This document shows, in pieces, positions 32,720-42,100 of a stretch of 64,000 nt of DNA. Location: NCBI RefSeq assembly GCF_001507665.1, contig NZ_CP013910.1, forward strand, positions 1,053,501 to 1,117,500. Direction: 5' to 3'. Position 1 is the stretch's first letter. Every line of letters begins with the position of its first letter. The notes below the pieces were generated by a model. The model saw only the letters and a list, made by a program, of their open reading frames with translations, ran no database searches and was not told where the DNA came from. Position numbers and translations under genes: made by a program. The DNA comes from Deinococcus actinosclerus. Lineage in GTDB: Bacteria > Deinococcota > Deinococci > Deinococcales > Deinococcaceae.

Positions 32720-32896
32720 GTGCAACGTCTTGCGGCTCAAGATCACCAGACGTTGACTTTCTCGCCAGATGAGCCTGTGCTAGCGATGGTTTTCGGCGAG
32801 CATGCCCGCAGCTTTGTAGTGGGCCCAACTGCAGCATTCATCGGTGCAGACGTGATGCTTCTAGGCATCGCGAATAGTGGTTGGCCTGAACAGTGA
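32720..32896 (+). CDS. Possible 58-residue protein at island edge
   Basis: Weakly supported. A GTG-started frame giving VQRLAAQDHQTLTFSPDEPV..FVVGPTAAFIGADVML..SGWPEQ; the composition is protein-like and less GC-biased at third positions than neighbours. No ribosome binding site; TAGTGA just upstream is a poor -10. It may be a fragment of a longer gene left at the edge of the AT-rich patch. From 32897 to 33082 the sequence turns sharply AT-rich and holds a likely promoter (TATACT near 32975) for the next gene. Confidence 0.35.
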   Translation: MQRLAAQDHQTLTFSPDEPVLAMVFGEHARSFVVGPTAAFIGADVMLLGIANSGWPEQ

Positions 32897-33082
32897 AAGT
32901 CGCAGTGGCTTCTGACCCACTTCCAGTCTGCACGTTTAAACGCGCGCCACGATGCAGGTTTTAAGGGGTACGGCAGATATACTATTAAATTTAAAAGTTT
33001 TAATATATATTTTGCTGAATAGAATATGCAGAAAACAAATCATCGAACATATTTTAAGGAAGAATCATCTTGAGGTGACGGG

Positions 33083-33664
33083 ATGTCTAAGGTTATACAA
33101 ACTAATAATCTAATCGATGAGAATGACCGCTTTGATTCAGTTTATGTAGATTGTCTAATAGACATAATGGAGCAGAGCTTGGATGATGATATGCTCTACA
33201 GTTTTGTGGGTATGGGTGGCATCGCTTTCTATGTCCTGTCAGAAGATCAGAAGAAATCTGTATATAACAGATTTGAGGCATATATCCTTAATATTAGCAG
33301 CGATGATTTAGAAGGAATCCCGAGCATCATTGTTGGCATTCACGCTTGGCAAATTTATATCGTAAATAAAGATGAACATCTCGCATGTCTGTCAGTAAAT
33401 AACAGAAGCCATTTTATATCATTAATAGATCTAATTGAAAGATCGAATATGTCCTTAATTGATAAGGAGAAGCTGATTAGTTATACTAAATTTTTGCCTA
33501 TATTACGTGTAATTGATCATTTTATTGCTGAAGAGCTGGATGATCTTTTAAAATCCTTTGAAGACTTGAAGAATACTGGAGAATCCGAAATAGAGCTCTA
33601 TAATCTCTCTATTTACGCAATTCTTTACCTCCATCGCTTAATAAATATATTTAAGATACATTAA
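33083..33664 (+). CDS. AT-rich gene for protein of unknown function (horizontally acquired)
   Basis: Not recognised. The 193-residue product is acidic, rich in Ile, Leu, Asp, Ser and Lys, with no signal peptide or clear membrane helix and no catalytic motif. Seen: VGMGGIAFYVLSEDQKKSV and VGIHAWQIYIVNKDEHLACL. AT-ending codons dominate, in complete contrast to every neighbouring gene, so it came recently from a low-GC source. GAGGTGACGGG before the ATG is a good ribosome binding site. Size and acidity would fit an immunity protein, but nothing proves it. Followed by degenerate sequence and an IS element. Confidence 0.75.
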   Translation: MSKVIQTNNLIDENDRFDSVYVDCLIDIMEQSLDDDMLYSFVGMGGIAFYVLSEDQKKSVYNRFEAYILNISSDDLEGIPSIIVGIHAWQIYIVNKDEHLACLSVNNRSHFISLIDLIERSNMSLIDKEKLISYTKFLPILRVIDHFIAEELDDLLKSFEDLKNTGESEIELYNLSIYAILYLHRLINIFKIH

Positions 33665-34246
33665 ATTTAGATAAATATCGCAAACATGGGTTAAATCCCT
33701 TGCGGAATTGTGTAATTCCAGCGCGGACATCAGGCCGCGATAAGGAGCTGAGCAAAGTAGTTGACCTCGACAAAGCGTCTTCACCGGCTGAAATAGGACA
33801 CTGTATGGGGTTTCTGAAGCGTGACGACCACAAGGAGGTCTGCGGCAGAGATTTTCTCATGTGGATGGAGCAGATTGGCTGGACTATGTGGCGTACTCCA
33901 ACGGCTGAGGTTCGTGACTGCCTCATGGATCGGCAATCGCAGTGAGATCGGAACGGCCCATACGTACCGTCCCTTTGACATTTTTCACTGTTCAGGTCAA
34001 CCACTATTCGTGGTTAGGCATGCGAATTGCACTCAGTGCTGGGGCGACACTTACTCTATATGACAATGATATTGAGACGGGCTACGAGATAATTGACCGT
34101 CGCTTGATCAACTGACAGATATCTGCGAATTTGAGCTGCTTGATGATGCATTCCGAATGGCAGGCTTTACAAGACATGCTCATGGGTGCGTAGACTAGAC
34201 GTTCCAGACGCCACAGATGACAGTGGAGCATTGCCGTCAGCAGAAA
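33665..34246 (+). pseudogene. Degenerate sequence, probable gene remnants
   Basis: About 580 bases of intermediate GC without an intact gene. A frame beginning at TTG 33700 (open from 33655) encodes YRKHGLNPLRN..MGFLKRDDHKEV and ends at 33945. Another frame gives WLDYVAYSNG then a stop, and after further stops TVPLTFFTVQVNHYSWLG and LYDNDIETGYEIIDRR ending near 34113. Protein-like strings spread over several frames suggest a decayed gene or two, later hit by the IS at 34254. The identity is unknown. Confidence 0.4.
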
Positions 34247-34253
34247 GTACACT
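34247..34253. repeat. Left target-site duplication of IS
   Basis: GTACACT, repeated at 35098-35104 immediately outside the other end of the element. Confidence 0.75.
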
Positions 34254-34260
34254 ACGCCGT

Positions 34261-35034
34261 TTAGGGTTGGGCAAGGTTGTGAGCGAGTATGGCTAGGACG
34301 ACACGGAGACGGAGCGACCGCAACGTTTTCGTCTGCACGGAGCGAATCTGAGCCTCGACCAAACCAGAGAACACCGTTTCAATGCGTTTTCGCAGTCGAG
34401 GGTGTCGGCCTGGCCGCCACCCCGTGTCATACCGGGTATTACTCTTCGGTGGGAACACGTAGCCCAGGCAGCAGTACCCCTTATCACCGATGATGCGTGG
34501 CCCGCCGAAGTCGGGCCACCGCCGGTTGAGCTCGTAGCTTACGGTCGTATCGTGCAAATTGGCTGGTCGGATCAGATACTGCACGATGGCACCTGAAGCG
34601 GTGACCCACGCGTGCAACTTGTATCCGTAGACGTCTCCCTGCGTGCCGTAACCCCAACGAGCACCGGGAAACGAACACCGCTTCCCCCGTTTGGGTCGGC
34701 AGACGGGCAGAGGCATGGAATCAACGATCACTTCCGTGCAGGACTGTGACGGGGTGGCGACCGCTTCAAGTCGTTCAAGCAATCGCTGTCCCCGTGTATA
34801 CGCCTGCGTGTAGGAGGGAAGATCGTGTCGATCTTCCCTCAGGATGTTCCACCAGATGGACGGGAATGGATGTTTGAAGACCAGTCGGCTGAGCAACAGG
34901 GCGACCAGCAGGGCGTCACTCAATTTCTGGTGCGAACACCGCTTGAGGTCACTGAAATACCGTTTGGCCCAGCGGTGAAGCTGACGGATGACGGCTCGTC
35001 GGCCTAAACTGTGATGGAGACGGTATCTAGCCAT
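34261..35034 (-). CDS. DDE transposase, IS982 family-like
   Basis: Cuts and joins the element's ends. The 257-residue product has the catalytic triad region: VIVDSMPLPVCRPKRG (first Asp), YKLHAWVTASGAIVQYLIRPANLHDTT, IIGDKGY (second Asp) and RKRIETVFSGLVEAQ (Glu). DSxPxPVC and the KLH segment are hallmarks of IS982 transposases. It is slightly shorter than the usual 270-300 residues but looks intact. GC and codon use are lower than in neighbouring host genes. Confidence 0.85.
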   Translation of the reverse strand: MARYRLHHSLGRRAVIRQLHRWAKRYFSDLKRCSHQKLSDALLVALLLSRLVFKHPFPSIWWNILREDRHDLPSYTQAYTRGQRLLERLEAVATPSQSCTEVIVDSMPLPVCRPKRGKRCSFPGARWGYGTQGDVYGYKLHAWVTASGAIVQYLIRPANLHDTTVSYELNRRWPDFGGPRIIGDKGYCCLGYVFPPKSNTRYDTGWRPGRHPRLRKRIETVFSGLVEAQIRSVQTKTLRSLRLRVVLAILAHNLAQP

Positions 35035-35040
35035 ACCGTC
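35019..35040 (-). promoter_or_regulatory. Hairpin over the transposase start codon
   Basis: GACGGTAT-CTAGCC-ATACCGTC is a perfect 8-bp inverted repeat in which one arm contains the ATG at 35034. In RNA read in from outside it would hide the start codon, a known way of limiting transposase synthesis in other IS elements. Confidence 0.5.
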
Positions 35041-35097
35041 TCCATTTTTTGCTCTCTGGGAACCATTGAACAGGTCATAGCGAGAGCCCTAAACGAG

Positions 35098-35104
35098 GTA
35101 CACT
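35098..35104. repeat. Right target-site duplication of IS
   Basis: GTACACT, the copy matching 34247-34253. It lies 20 bases beyond the stop codon of the thioredoxin-like gene at 35125. Confidence 0.75.
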
Positions 35105-35124
35105 GTCTTGAGCGTCCACTCTGA

Positions 35125-35508
35125 TCAATCCAACCGGCCGCTGAAGGTGCCCTCCCAGGCGTTCATGATCCGGCCGTCCTGCACGAGCAGCACCGTCGGA
35201 TAGGCGCCCACCCGCAGCTGCCGCGCGAAGGTTGTCGCGGCCTCGCCCGTCCAGGCCTGCACGCCCGCCGGAGCGGGGGAGGGATAGTCTTCCGCATTCA
35301 CGGCCCGCACCGGCAGGCCCGCCGCCAGCACCGCCGACCACAGGTCGCCCAGATCCCCGCAGTCGTGGCTGTACACGACCACGACCTCCTGCGCGGCCGC
35401 CGTCCACGGATGCTGCGGCAGCAGTTCCCCCAGGCGCACGCGCGCCTCGGCGGTCGAGATGCCCAGGGTCAGCAGCAGAGTCAGCAGGGGAGCGCGGCGC
35501 AACCTCAT
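35125..35508 (-). CDS. Exported thioredoxin-fold protein lacking a CxxC site
   Basis: The 127-residue product has a signal peptide (RRAPLLTLLLTLGISTAEA) and a thioredoxin-like core: VVVVYSHDCGDLGDLW in the active-site position, the central helix and GAYPTVLLVQDGRIM with the cis-Pro. Only one Cys is present where CxxC is expected, so it is not a standard disulfide enzyme. ATG 35508 is chosen for the signal peptide; ATG codons at 35517 and 35544 are in frame. The IS lies just downstream. Confidence 0.78.
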   Translation of the reverse strand: MRLRRAPLLTLLLTLGISTAEARVRLGELLPQHPWTAAAQEVVVVYSHDCGDLGDLWSAVLAAGLPVRAVNAEDYPSPAPAGVQAWTGEAATTFARQLRVGAYPTVLLVQDGRIMNAWEGTFSGRLD

Positions 35509-35618
35509 GCCTGCCATGATGCCCGCTTCACGCCGGCGCTGCATGACGAACCGGTGAGCGCAGCGTCAACAGGCAGCGTCCCCTCCGGACCGGCAGGGGA
35601 CGCTGAGCGTGCGGGGTG

Positions 35619-38003
35619 TTACGGCGCGGCGGGCGGCACCGACTGCGTGGTCCCTGTGACCCCCTTGGCAGCTTTCACGGCCTCGGGGTCGGGCTGCTCG
35701 TCTTTCAGCGGCGCGGGATTCTCGTCCGGCGCGTACCCGGGCAGGTCTTCCAGACGGACCCGGCGCTGCACGATGTTCTGCGGCGGCGTGAACTCGGTCG
35801 CCAGGCGGTCGGTCGTGCGGTCCAGGCTGACCAGCAGCGTGTCCGGATCGGTGCTCGGGCGGAAGGTCGTCTCACGGTACGGCGTGGGGGGCGGCGCGTC
35901 CGCCTGCACCTCGGTGTTGGCCGCGTCGCGGTACTTGGGATCGAGCACGGCCAGCTTCACGTTCGGCAGGAACTGCTGATCCGGGGCGTCCACGTACTGG
36001 ACGCCGGGCGGTTCGCTGAACTGCCGCAGCGCCTGCCCCTGGTGCGCGAGTTCCATCATGCGCCGCCAGACCGGGGCGTTCACGTACCCCGAGTAGTAGT
36101 AGATCGGCATGTCGCCGCCCTGCTGCTTCCCGACCCAGACGGCCCCGGTGTACAGCGGCGTGGTGCCCACGAACCAGAAGTCCTTCGGGCCGTTACTCGT
36201 GCCAGTCTTTCCGGCCACCGGCCAGTCCCCGAACTTCGCGCGGCTGGCCAGACCCCCCTGACGCTCGGTCAGGTCGTTCACGACGCCGCGGATCATGTCC
36301 AGGCCCAGCCACGCGATCTGCGGCGTCCAGACGCGCTTGCCCTGAACCGGCTGGCTGTTCACGTCGAACAGCACCGCGCCGCGCGCGTCGGTCACGCGGG
36401 TGATGTAGCGCGGCGCGCGGTACAGGCCGCCGTTCACGAACGGCGCGTAGGCCGCTGCCATCTTCACCGGGGTGGTCTCCACGGCGCCCAGCGCCGCAGC
36501 CAGACCGGTGCCGTCGTTCGTCTGGATGCCCAGCTCACGGATCTTCCCGAAGAAGGTCTGCAGCCCGATCCGGTCCGCCAGACGGACGGTCACGAGGTTC
36601 AGCGACCGGTCGAGCGCCTCGCGGATGGTCATGTCCCGGTAGGTGGTGGCACCCTCGAAGTTCTTCGGTTCGTACACGCCGTTCTTGCAGCCTGTGCACG
36701 GGAAGGACACGGGGCGGTCCTCCTCGCGGTGGGTCTGGTCCAGCCCCGTCGAGAGCGCCGTGGTGTACAGCAGCGGCTTGATGGTCGACCCGATCTGCCG
36801 CTGCCCCTGCGCGGCGTTGTTCCACGCGGCGGGCGGCTCGGTGCCGCGCAGTTTCTGGCCGATCATGCCCAGCACCTCACCCGTGTACGGGTTGATGATG
36901 GTCGCGCCTAGTGTCGCGCCCGGCGGCAGTCCCGTCGCCTCGCGGCTCGCGGTCTCCACCGCCGTCTGCACCTTCGGGTCCAGCGTGGTGTACACCCGCA
37001 GGCCGCCTGAGCCGTACACCACGTCCCGCCCGAAGCGCCGCACGAGTTCCTGCTCGACCTGCTGCGTGAAGTGCGGCGCGCGGGTCGTGACGACCGCCTT
37101 GAGTTCCTTCGCTGTGCGGTCCACCAGCTTGGCGGTCTTCACGTTGCCGGTCTCGTCGTACGTGACCTGCCAGCCGCGCGGCTGCACCTTTTCCCGCCAC
37201 GCCGCGTCCATCTGCGCCTGCGTGATCCAGCCGTCCTCGACCATGCGCGAGAGCAGCACCCGCATCAGCGGCCGCACCTGATCGTACTGGAAGTACCGGC
37301 TGGCATTCGGCACCAGGATCGTCAGGTACGCCGCCTGCGCCAGCGTCAGCTCCTTGGGCGTCGTGCGGAAGTACGCCTGCGCCGCCGAGTAGATCCCGTA
37401 CAGCTCCACCGGGCCGCCGTCTCCCCAGTAGATCGTGTTCAGGTACGTCTGGAGGATCTCGGCCTTCGTGAACGACCGCTCGACCTGCACGCTCAGGATC
37501 CACTCCTTGAACTTGCGGTCCGGCGTGCGGGCCTGCTGGTACTCGTCGAGCAGCAGCGTGTTCTTCACCAGCTGGTTGGTCAGGGTGCTGCCGCCCTGCA
37601 CGCTGTCCCCGCGCGCCATACGCTGGAACTGCCGGCCCAGTCCGTACGGGTCCAGGCCGTAATGCTCGAAGAAGCGCCGGTCCTCGTTGCTGATCAGCGC
37701 GCCCAGCATGAACGGACTGATCTCGTCGAGCGTGACGATCGTGCGGCTGATCGCCTGATCTCCCACCTTCGGGATCAGGCTGCCCAGCGGCGCGCCGTCA
37801 CGCGCGAAGATCTTCGTCTCCGATCCCAGGGACCGGGTGAGGTTGTCGAGTTCACGGTAATCCGGCAGTTCCCGCGCCCACTTCAGGCCGTACGTGGCCG
37901 CCACGCCCAGCGCGGCCACCAGCGCGGCCACCACGAAGGACGTCAGGAATTTCAGGAAGCGCAGGACGATCACGCCCGCCCCCACTCGCCTGCCACTGTC
38001 CAC
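35619..38003 (-). CDS. Class A penicillin-binding protein (PBP1A type)
   Basis: Bifunctional peptidoglycan synthase. The 794-residue product has an N-terminal membrane anchor, a GT51 transglycosylase domain with catalytic Glu in EDRRFFEHYG (about residue 107) and GGSTLTNQLVKN, then a transpeptidase domain with the nucleophile in GSTIKP (about 404), SLN and KTGTS (about 600). A Pro/Asp-rich tail of about 120 residues follows. The frame opens at GTG 38003; GTG ATC about 13 codons later is an alternative with GGGGGCGGG upstream. A lone response regulator lies 11 bases upstream on the same strand. Confidence 0.95.
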   Translation of the reverse strand: MDSGRRVGAGVIVLRFLKFLTSFVVAALVAALGVAATYGLKWARELPDYRELDNLTRSLGSETKIFARDGAPLGSLIPKVGDQAISRTIVTLDEISPFMLGALISNEDRRFFEHYGLDPYGLGRQFQRMARGDSVQGGSTLTNQLVKNTLLLDEYQQARTPDRKFKEWILSVQVERSFTKAEILQTYLNTIYWGDGGPVELYGIYSAAQAYFRTTPKELTLAQAAYLTILVPNASRYFQYDQVRPLMRVLLSRMVEDGWITQAQMDAAWREKVQPRGWQVTYDETGNVKTAKLVDRTAKELKAVVTTRAPHFTQQVEQELVRRFGRDVVYGSGGLRVYTTLDPKVQTAVETASREATGLPPGATLGATIINPYTGEVLGMIGQKLRGTEPPAAWNNAAQGQRQIGSTIKPLLYTTALSTGLDQTHREEDRPVSFPCTGCKNGVYEPKNFEGATTYRDMTIREALDRSLNLVTVRLADRIGLQTFFGKIRELGIQTNDGTGLAAALGAVETTPVKMAAAYAPFVNGGLYRAPRYITRVTDARGAVLFDVNSQPVQGKRVWTPQIAWLGLDMIRGVVNDLTERQGGLASRAKFGDWPVAGKTGTSNGPKDFWFVGTTPLYTGAVWVGKQQGGDMPIYYYSGYVNAPVWRRMMELAHQGQALRQFSEPPGVQYVDAPDQQFLPNVKLAVLDPKYRDAANTEVQADAPPPTPYRETTFRPSTDPDTLLVSLDRTTDRLATEFTPPQNIVQRRVRLEDLPGYAPDENPAPLKDEQPDPEAVKAAKGVTGTTQSVPPAAP

Positions 38004-38013
38004 GCTGCACCCG

Positions 38014-38391
<378 letters not shown>

Positions 38392-38398
38392 GCCGCCC

Positions 38399-38404
38399 AT
38401 CATA
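38399..38404 (-). promoter_or_regulatory. -10 box of response regulator, leaderless layout
   Basis: TATGAT seven bases before ATG 38391, which argues against the in-frame ATG codons at 38400 and 38403. Confidence 0.55.
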
Positions 38405-38499
38405 GAGCAGGCCGGCAGGCCGCGCGCTGTGCCCTGTGGCCCTATTCAGAGCGGCCCGGCCGCCGCGTGCTCGCCCGGCCCCCGGCGGGGCGGCGCCGT

Positions 38500-39111
38500 T
38501 CAGAGCGGACGGAGTTGATTGGCCGCCGAAAAGCCCGCCGCGTCCATCCAGGCGACGTTGGTCAGGTGCCGCTGCCGGGCCTCCGCCAGGAAGGCAGCCG
38601 TGGCGAAGGTGGGATGGTGCGGCGACACGCTCAGCCGGAACACGGGCGGCGCGCAGGCCGGCAGGTTCAGGCGGTAGGTCTGAACGGCAGAGATGACCTC
38701 CTGCCCACGGTAATTCGTCCGGGTGGTGAAGTCGGAACGGTCGGCGTCGAAATAGTCTCTGGGTGGCCCCAGTTGCAGCACCACGTAGGGGCGCGTCTGA
38801 ACCGGAACGCCGCGCCGCTCGAAGCGGACGGGGTACCGCGTGGGCGGGTCGGGGGAGAGGTCGCTGACCGCCTGCGCGAACGGTTCAGACACGATGAGCA
38901 GACTGGGCATGGTGGCGTGCTGGAGCCAGTCCAGTTCCTCGAAACGGTCGTTCCAGATCTCGAAGTGGAAGGCGTCGAGGCCCAGAGCCTGGCCCTGATC
39001 GTAGGCCTGAAGGTCAACGGTGAATTCGGACGTGTTGGCGACGTCCCCGCGCAGGTCCGGATCGGTCCAGTGCGCGCTCGAGTTGGGGGTGATGATCTTG
39101 ACGTCGGTCAT
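38500..39111 (-). CDS. Probable immunity protein for the adjacent nuclease toxin
   Basis: The 203-residue product overlaps the toxin stop by ATGA, the commonest layout of toxin-immunity pairs. It is soluble, with MTDVKIITPNSSAHWTDPDL at the start, and MPSLLIVSEPFAQAVSDL followed by YPVRFERRG, a pattern that recalls the Imm11/MXAN_0049-like (DUF1629) immunity family, where a strand-turn SxxL segment is followed by a length-matched beta hairpin. Assignment rests mainly on the gene pairing. It would bind and neutralise the C-terminal nuclease of the toxin. Confidence 0.7.
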   Translation of the reverse strand: MTDVKIITPNSSAHWTDPDLRGDVANTSEFTVDLQAYDQGQALGLDAFHFEIWNDRFEELDWLQHATMPSLLIVSEPFAQAVSDLSPDPPTRYPVRFERRGVPVQTRPYVVLQLGPPRDYFDADRSDFTTRTNYRGQEVISAVQTYRLNLPACAPPVFRLSVSPHHPTFATAAFLAEARQRHLTNVAWMDAAGFSAANQLRPL

Positions 39112-42100
39112 CGGATGCGTCCTTTATTGCCTGCGGTGTTCTCGGTCGTCATGGGGACGTTCCCGTCGATGATCCGCTGCTTGAGTGCCGCCTCGATACC
39201 GTTCAGTTCGTGCCGCAGCGCCGCGCGGATCTCCGCAACGCGCGGGTGCTGCTCAGTCCAGGTGTGCAGGGGCCCGAAGTCCGCCACCAGGGCATTCTGC
39301 GCGTCCTGAAGGGCCGGAATGACGACTTCCGTATCGTAGCGGCTGTGGTGGGACCAGTGCCCGACCTCCTGCCCGTCCAGGAGGCGGTAGAGGTTCCGCA
39401 TGGGCATCTCGTGGTAGTTGGTCATGCGGTCGGGGCTGTACCCGATGAGTTCCATGGCCTTCACGCACAGCGGGTTGGAGGTGCTGACCTTGTCCGGGAT
39501 CAGGTGGTGGATCGTGTGCCCGTCCAGCCCGAAGTCGATGTCGGCCCGCGCGCCAGGGTCCAGCTGGTACTTCTGGATGTAGTCGTACGTGATGCGGTTG
39601 CTGGGGTTGACCTGCACGGTGCCGTCCGGGCGGACGAGGAGAATGGCGGCCTTCATGTCGAAGGTGCCGTCCGCGTTGAGGCGGCCCACCACCTTGCGGC
39701 CTCCCTCGACCTCGAACGTCACGTACCGGTCCGGGAGCGCCGCGGCGTCGAAGGGTTTGCCCAGCAGCCCCTCGATTTCCGGGTGGTTGGCGTACAGCTT
39801 CCTGCGGCCCTCGATGACGCTCTCATCGATGAGGGTCTGCCCGTCGGCCCGCGCGGCGGCCTGCTCGTACTCCTGCGCGAGCCGCTGCAGGTCATGCGCT
39901 TCCTGCAGCAGCCGCTGGCGCTGCGGGGACGTCTTCGGAAGGCGCCCGGCCTCCTGGAACCGCCAGTGCGCCATGTCCTGATGCTTGGCGGCCTCCACGC
40001 CCAGCTCCCAGCGGCGCGTGCCGGGCCGGATGGGTGCGCCGCTGCCGAGCAGCGTCCGGACCCTGTCCGCCACGCGGCTGAGCGGACTGTTCTCCTGCCG
40101 CGCCTGCCGCGCGTACTGATCGTGCAGGGCGGCGTCCCGCGGCGCGGCGTGCGGGCTGAGCTCCACGGCCGTGCGGCCCTGCGTGTGCCCGGAGATGCGC
40201 CCGGGCGTCCCGGCCGGGAGCTGAGGATTGACGCGGGTGGGAACCGTGCCGTGCGGGTTGCCCGTCAGGTGGTTCACGCGGTCGCCCGCGGCGGTACCGA
40301 CCCGCTCGCCGGCCGCGTGCGCGCGGCTCTGGAGCTGCCCGGCGCGGCCCGGGAGGCGGGTGGCGGCCGCGCCGACGCCGGTGCCGATGGCCAGCATCAT
40401 CAGCGTCTCGGGGTTGCTGAGGTTCTTCAGGGCGTCCCCCAGGGACGCGCCGTTCATGACGTCCCCCAGGACGTTGCCGCCCAGGTCGAAGGTGGTCCCG
40501 ACCGCGAACGTCCCGGCCTTCTGGGTCAGGCCGCTGCCGAGCAGGCCCGCCGCGCCCAGCTTCCCGGCGATCAGGCCGCCCGCGCCGCCCAGGGCGCCGC
40601 CCACCGCGCCGATCAGGGCGGCCTTCCCCACCCCCTCGAAGAGACCCTTCTGGAATCTGGCGTCCACGCCGATGTTGTCCACGGCGTTGTTCGCCATCTG
40701 GATGACGGCGCCGCTGGCCGCGCCGACCAGCGCCCCGCCCACCACGGCGCCGACCGCCCCGGCCGCGGCGCCGGCGCCCAGTGCGCCCGCCATGGCCCCG
40801 ACCGCGCCGATCACGGCGGGGCCCGCCACGACCGCCACGACGATGATCACGGCGACCATCAGGGCGATCTTCACCCAGCCCTTCCAGCGGGGCTGCACCT
40901 GCGCGGCCGCCTTCTCGGCGTTCTCGCGGATGGCGGCGTCCTCCTGCGGGAAGTTCCCACGCAACCCCTCACGCAGCGGCGGCAGGGTGGCGCGCAATTC
41001 CTGCGGTAGGCCAGCCAGGGCCCTGGCGTACAGCGTCGACAGGCCCCGCTCCAGGCTGCTCAGGGTCCTGCCGGTGAGCTGCGAGTCCTGCTGCGCGCCC
41101 TGCGCGTGCGCCTGCGTCAGCGCCCTGAAGGTCGCGAGCACCTGCGTGAGCAGGCCCTGCATGCCCTGATCGAACCCGGCCGCCTGACCGCCCGCCTGCG
41201 TGACCCCCGCGCGGGCCACGCCTCCCAGCGCCTGACCGGCCTGCGCCGCCCCCCGGCTGAGGGACGCCGTGACCTGCGTGGTGCCCTGCCGCGCGGCCAC
41301 CTGCGCGCGCCGCACGCCACCCACGATGCCCGCCTGCGCGCGGTTCAGGGTGGCCGCCAGGTCCTTCGGGTCCGGGGCGGGCGCGCGGCGCACCTGTGCG
41401 TCGAACGCGTGCAGTTGCCGCTCCAGCCCGCCGGCGAGACCCGTGAGACTCCGCCCGATGGCCGCCGACGCCCGCTGCGCCTGGGTATCCAGCGCCCCCC
41501 GCTGCGCGCCCGCCTGCGCGGCGATGGCGGCCAGCTGCGCGCCCTGCACACCGTCCAGGCCGCGCAAGGTCGCCGCCAGCTGGGTCTGAAGCGCGGCGCT
41601 CAGGCCCGCGTACGCCTGCGTCGCCTGCGCCCGCGCCTGCGTCTCGCGCGCCGTGAGGCGGCGCGTGCTGGCCGTCAGGTGCTCGCGCAGCAGCCGCTCG
41701 GTGTCCCGCAGCGCCAGGTCGATGTTCTTCAGGTCCTTCTCCAGCCCGCCGCCCGGACCAGTCAGGTGCTCTGCCTCCTCCTGCGCCTGATCACGGAAGC
41801 CCGGCGCGTACGCCGCGCCCACATCCCGCGCCGCGCCCGCCCGGGCCTTCCAGCGGTTGTCGGTCAGCGGCCCGTCGAGTAGGCTGTCATCCTGCCCGGT
41901 CACGTGCGACTCGTACGCGGCGGCCTGCGCCTCGGCGCGCGAGCGGGCCTCCGCCCCGACCTCATCCCCGGCGGCCAGATACGCGGGCGTCATACGGGTG
42001 TACTTGGCCCGCACCGCCTGCTTCTGGGTGTTCGCGTCCGTCCGCGCCGCCTGAAGGGCCTGCGTGTAACTGTCCTGCACCTTCGCCCGGGCGGCCTGGG

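Larger units (their letters stand above)
34254..35097 (-). mobile_element. IS982-like insertion sequence, 844 bp
   Basis: Single transposase gene bounded by short inverted ends sharing CGTTTAGGG (34258-34266 and, inverted, 35087-35095), and flanked by the direct repeat GTACACT. Outside the 9-bp core the ends are not similar. The transposase stop codon lies inside the left inverted repeat. Intact ends and duplications point to a recent, possibly active insertion. Confidence 0.8.

Noticed and set aside
33700..33945. 81-codon plus-strand frame as an intact gene
   Set aside because: TTG start without ribosome binding site and neighbouring frames with equally protein-like strings; treated as a remnant.
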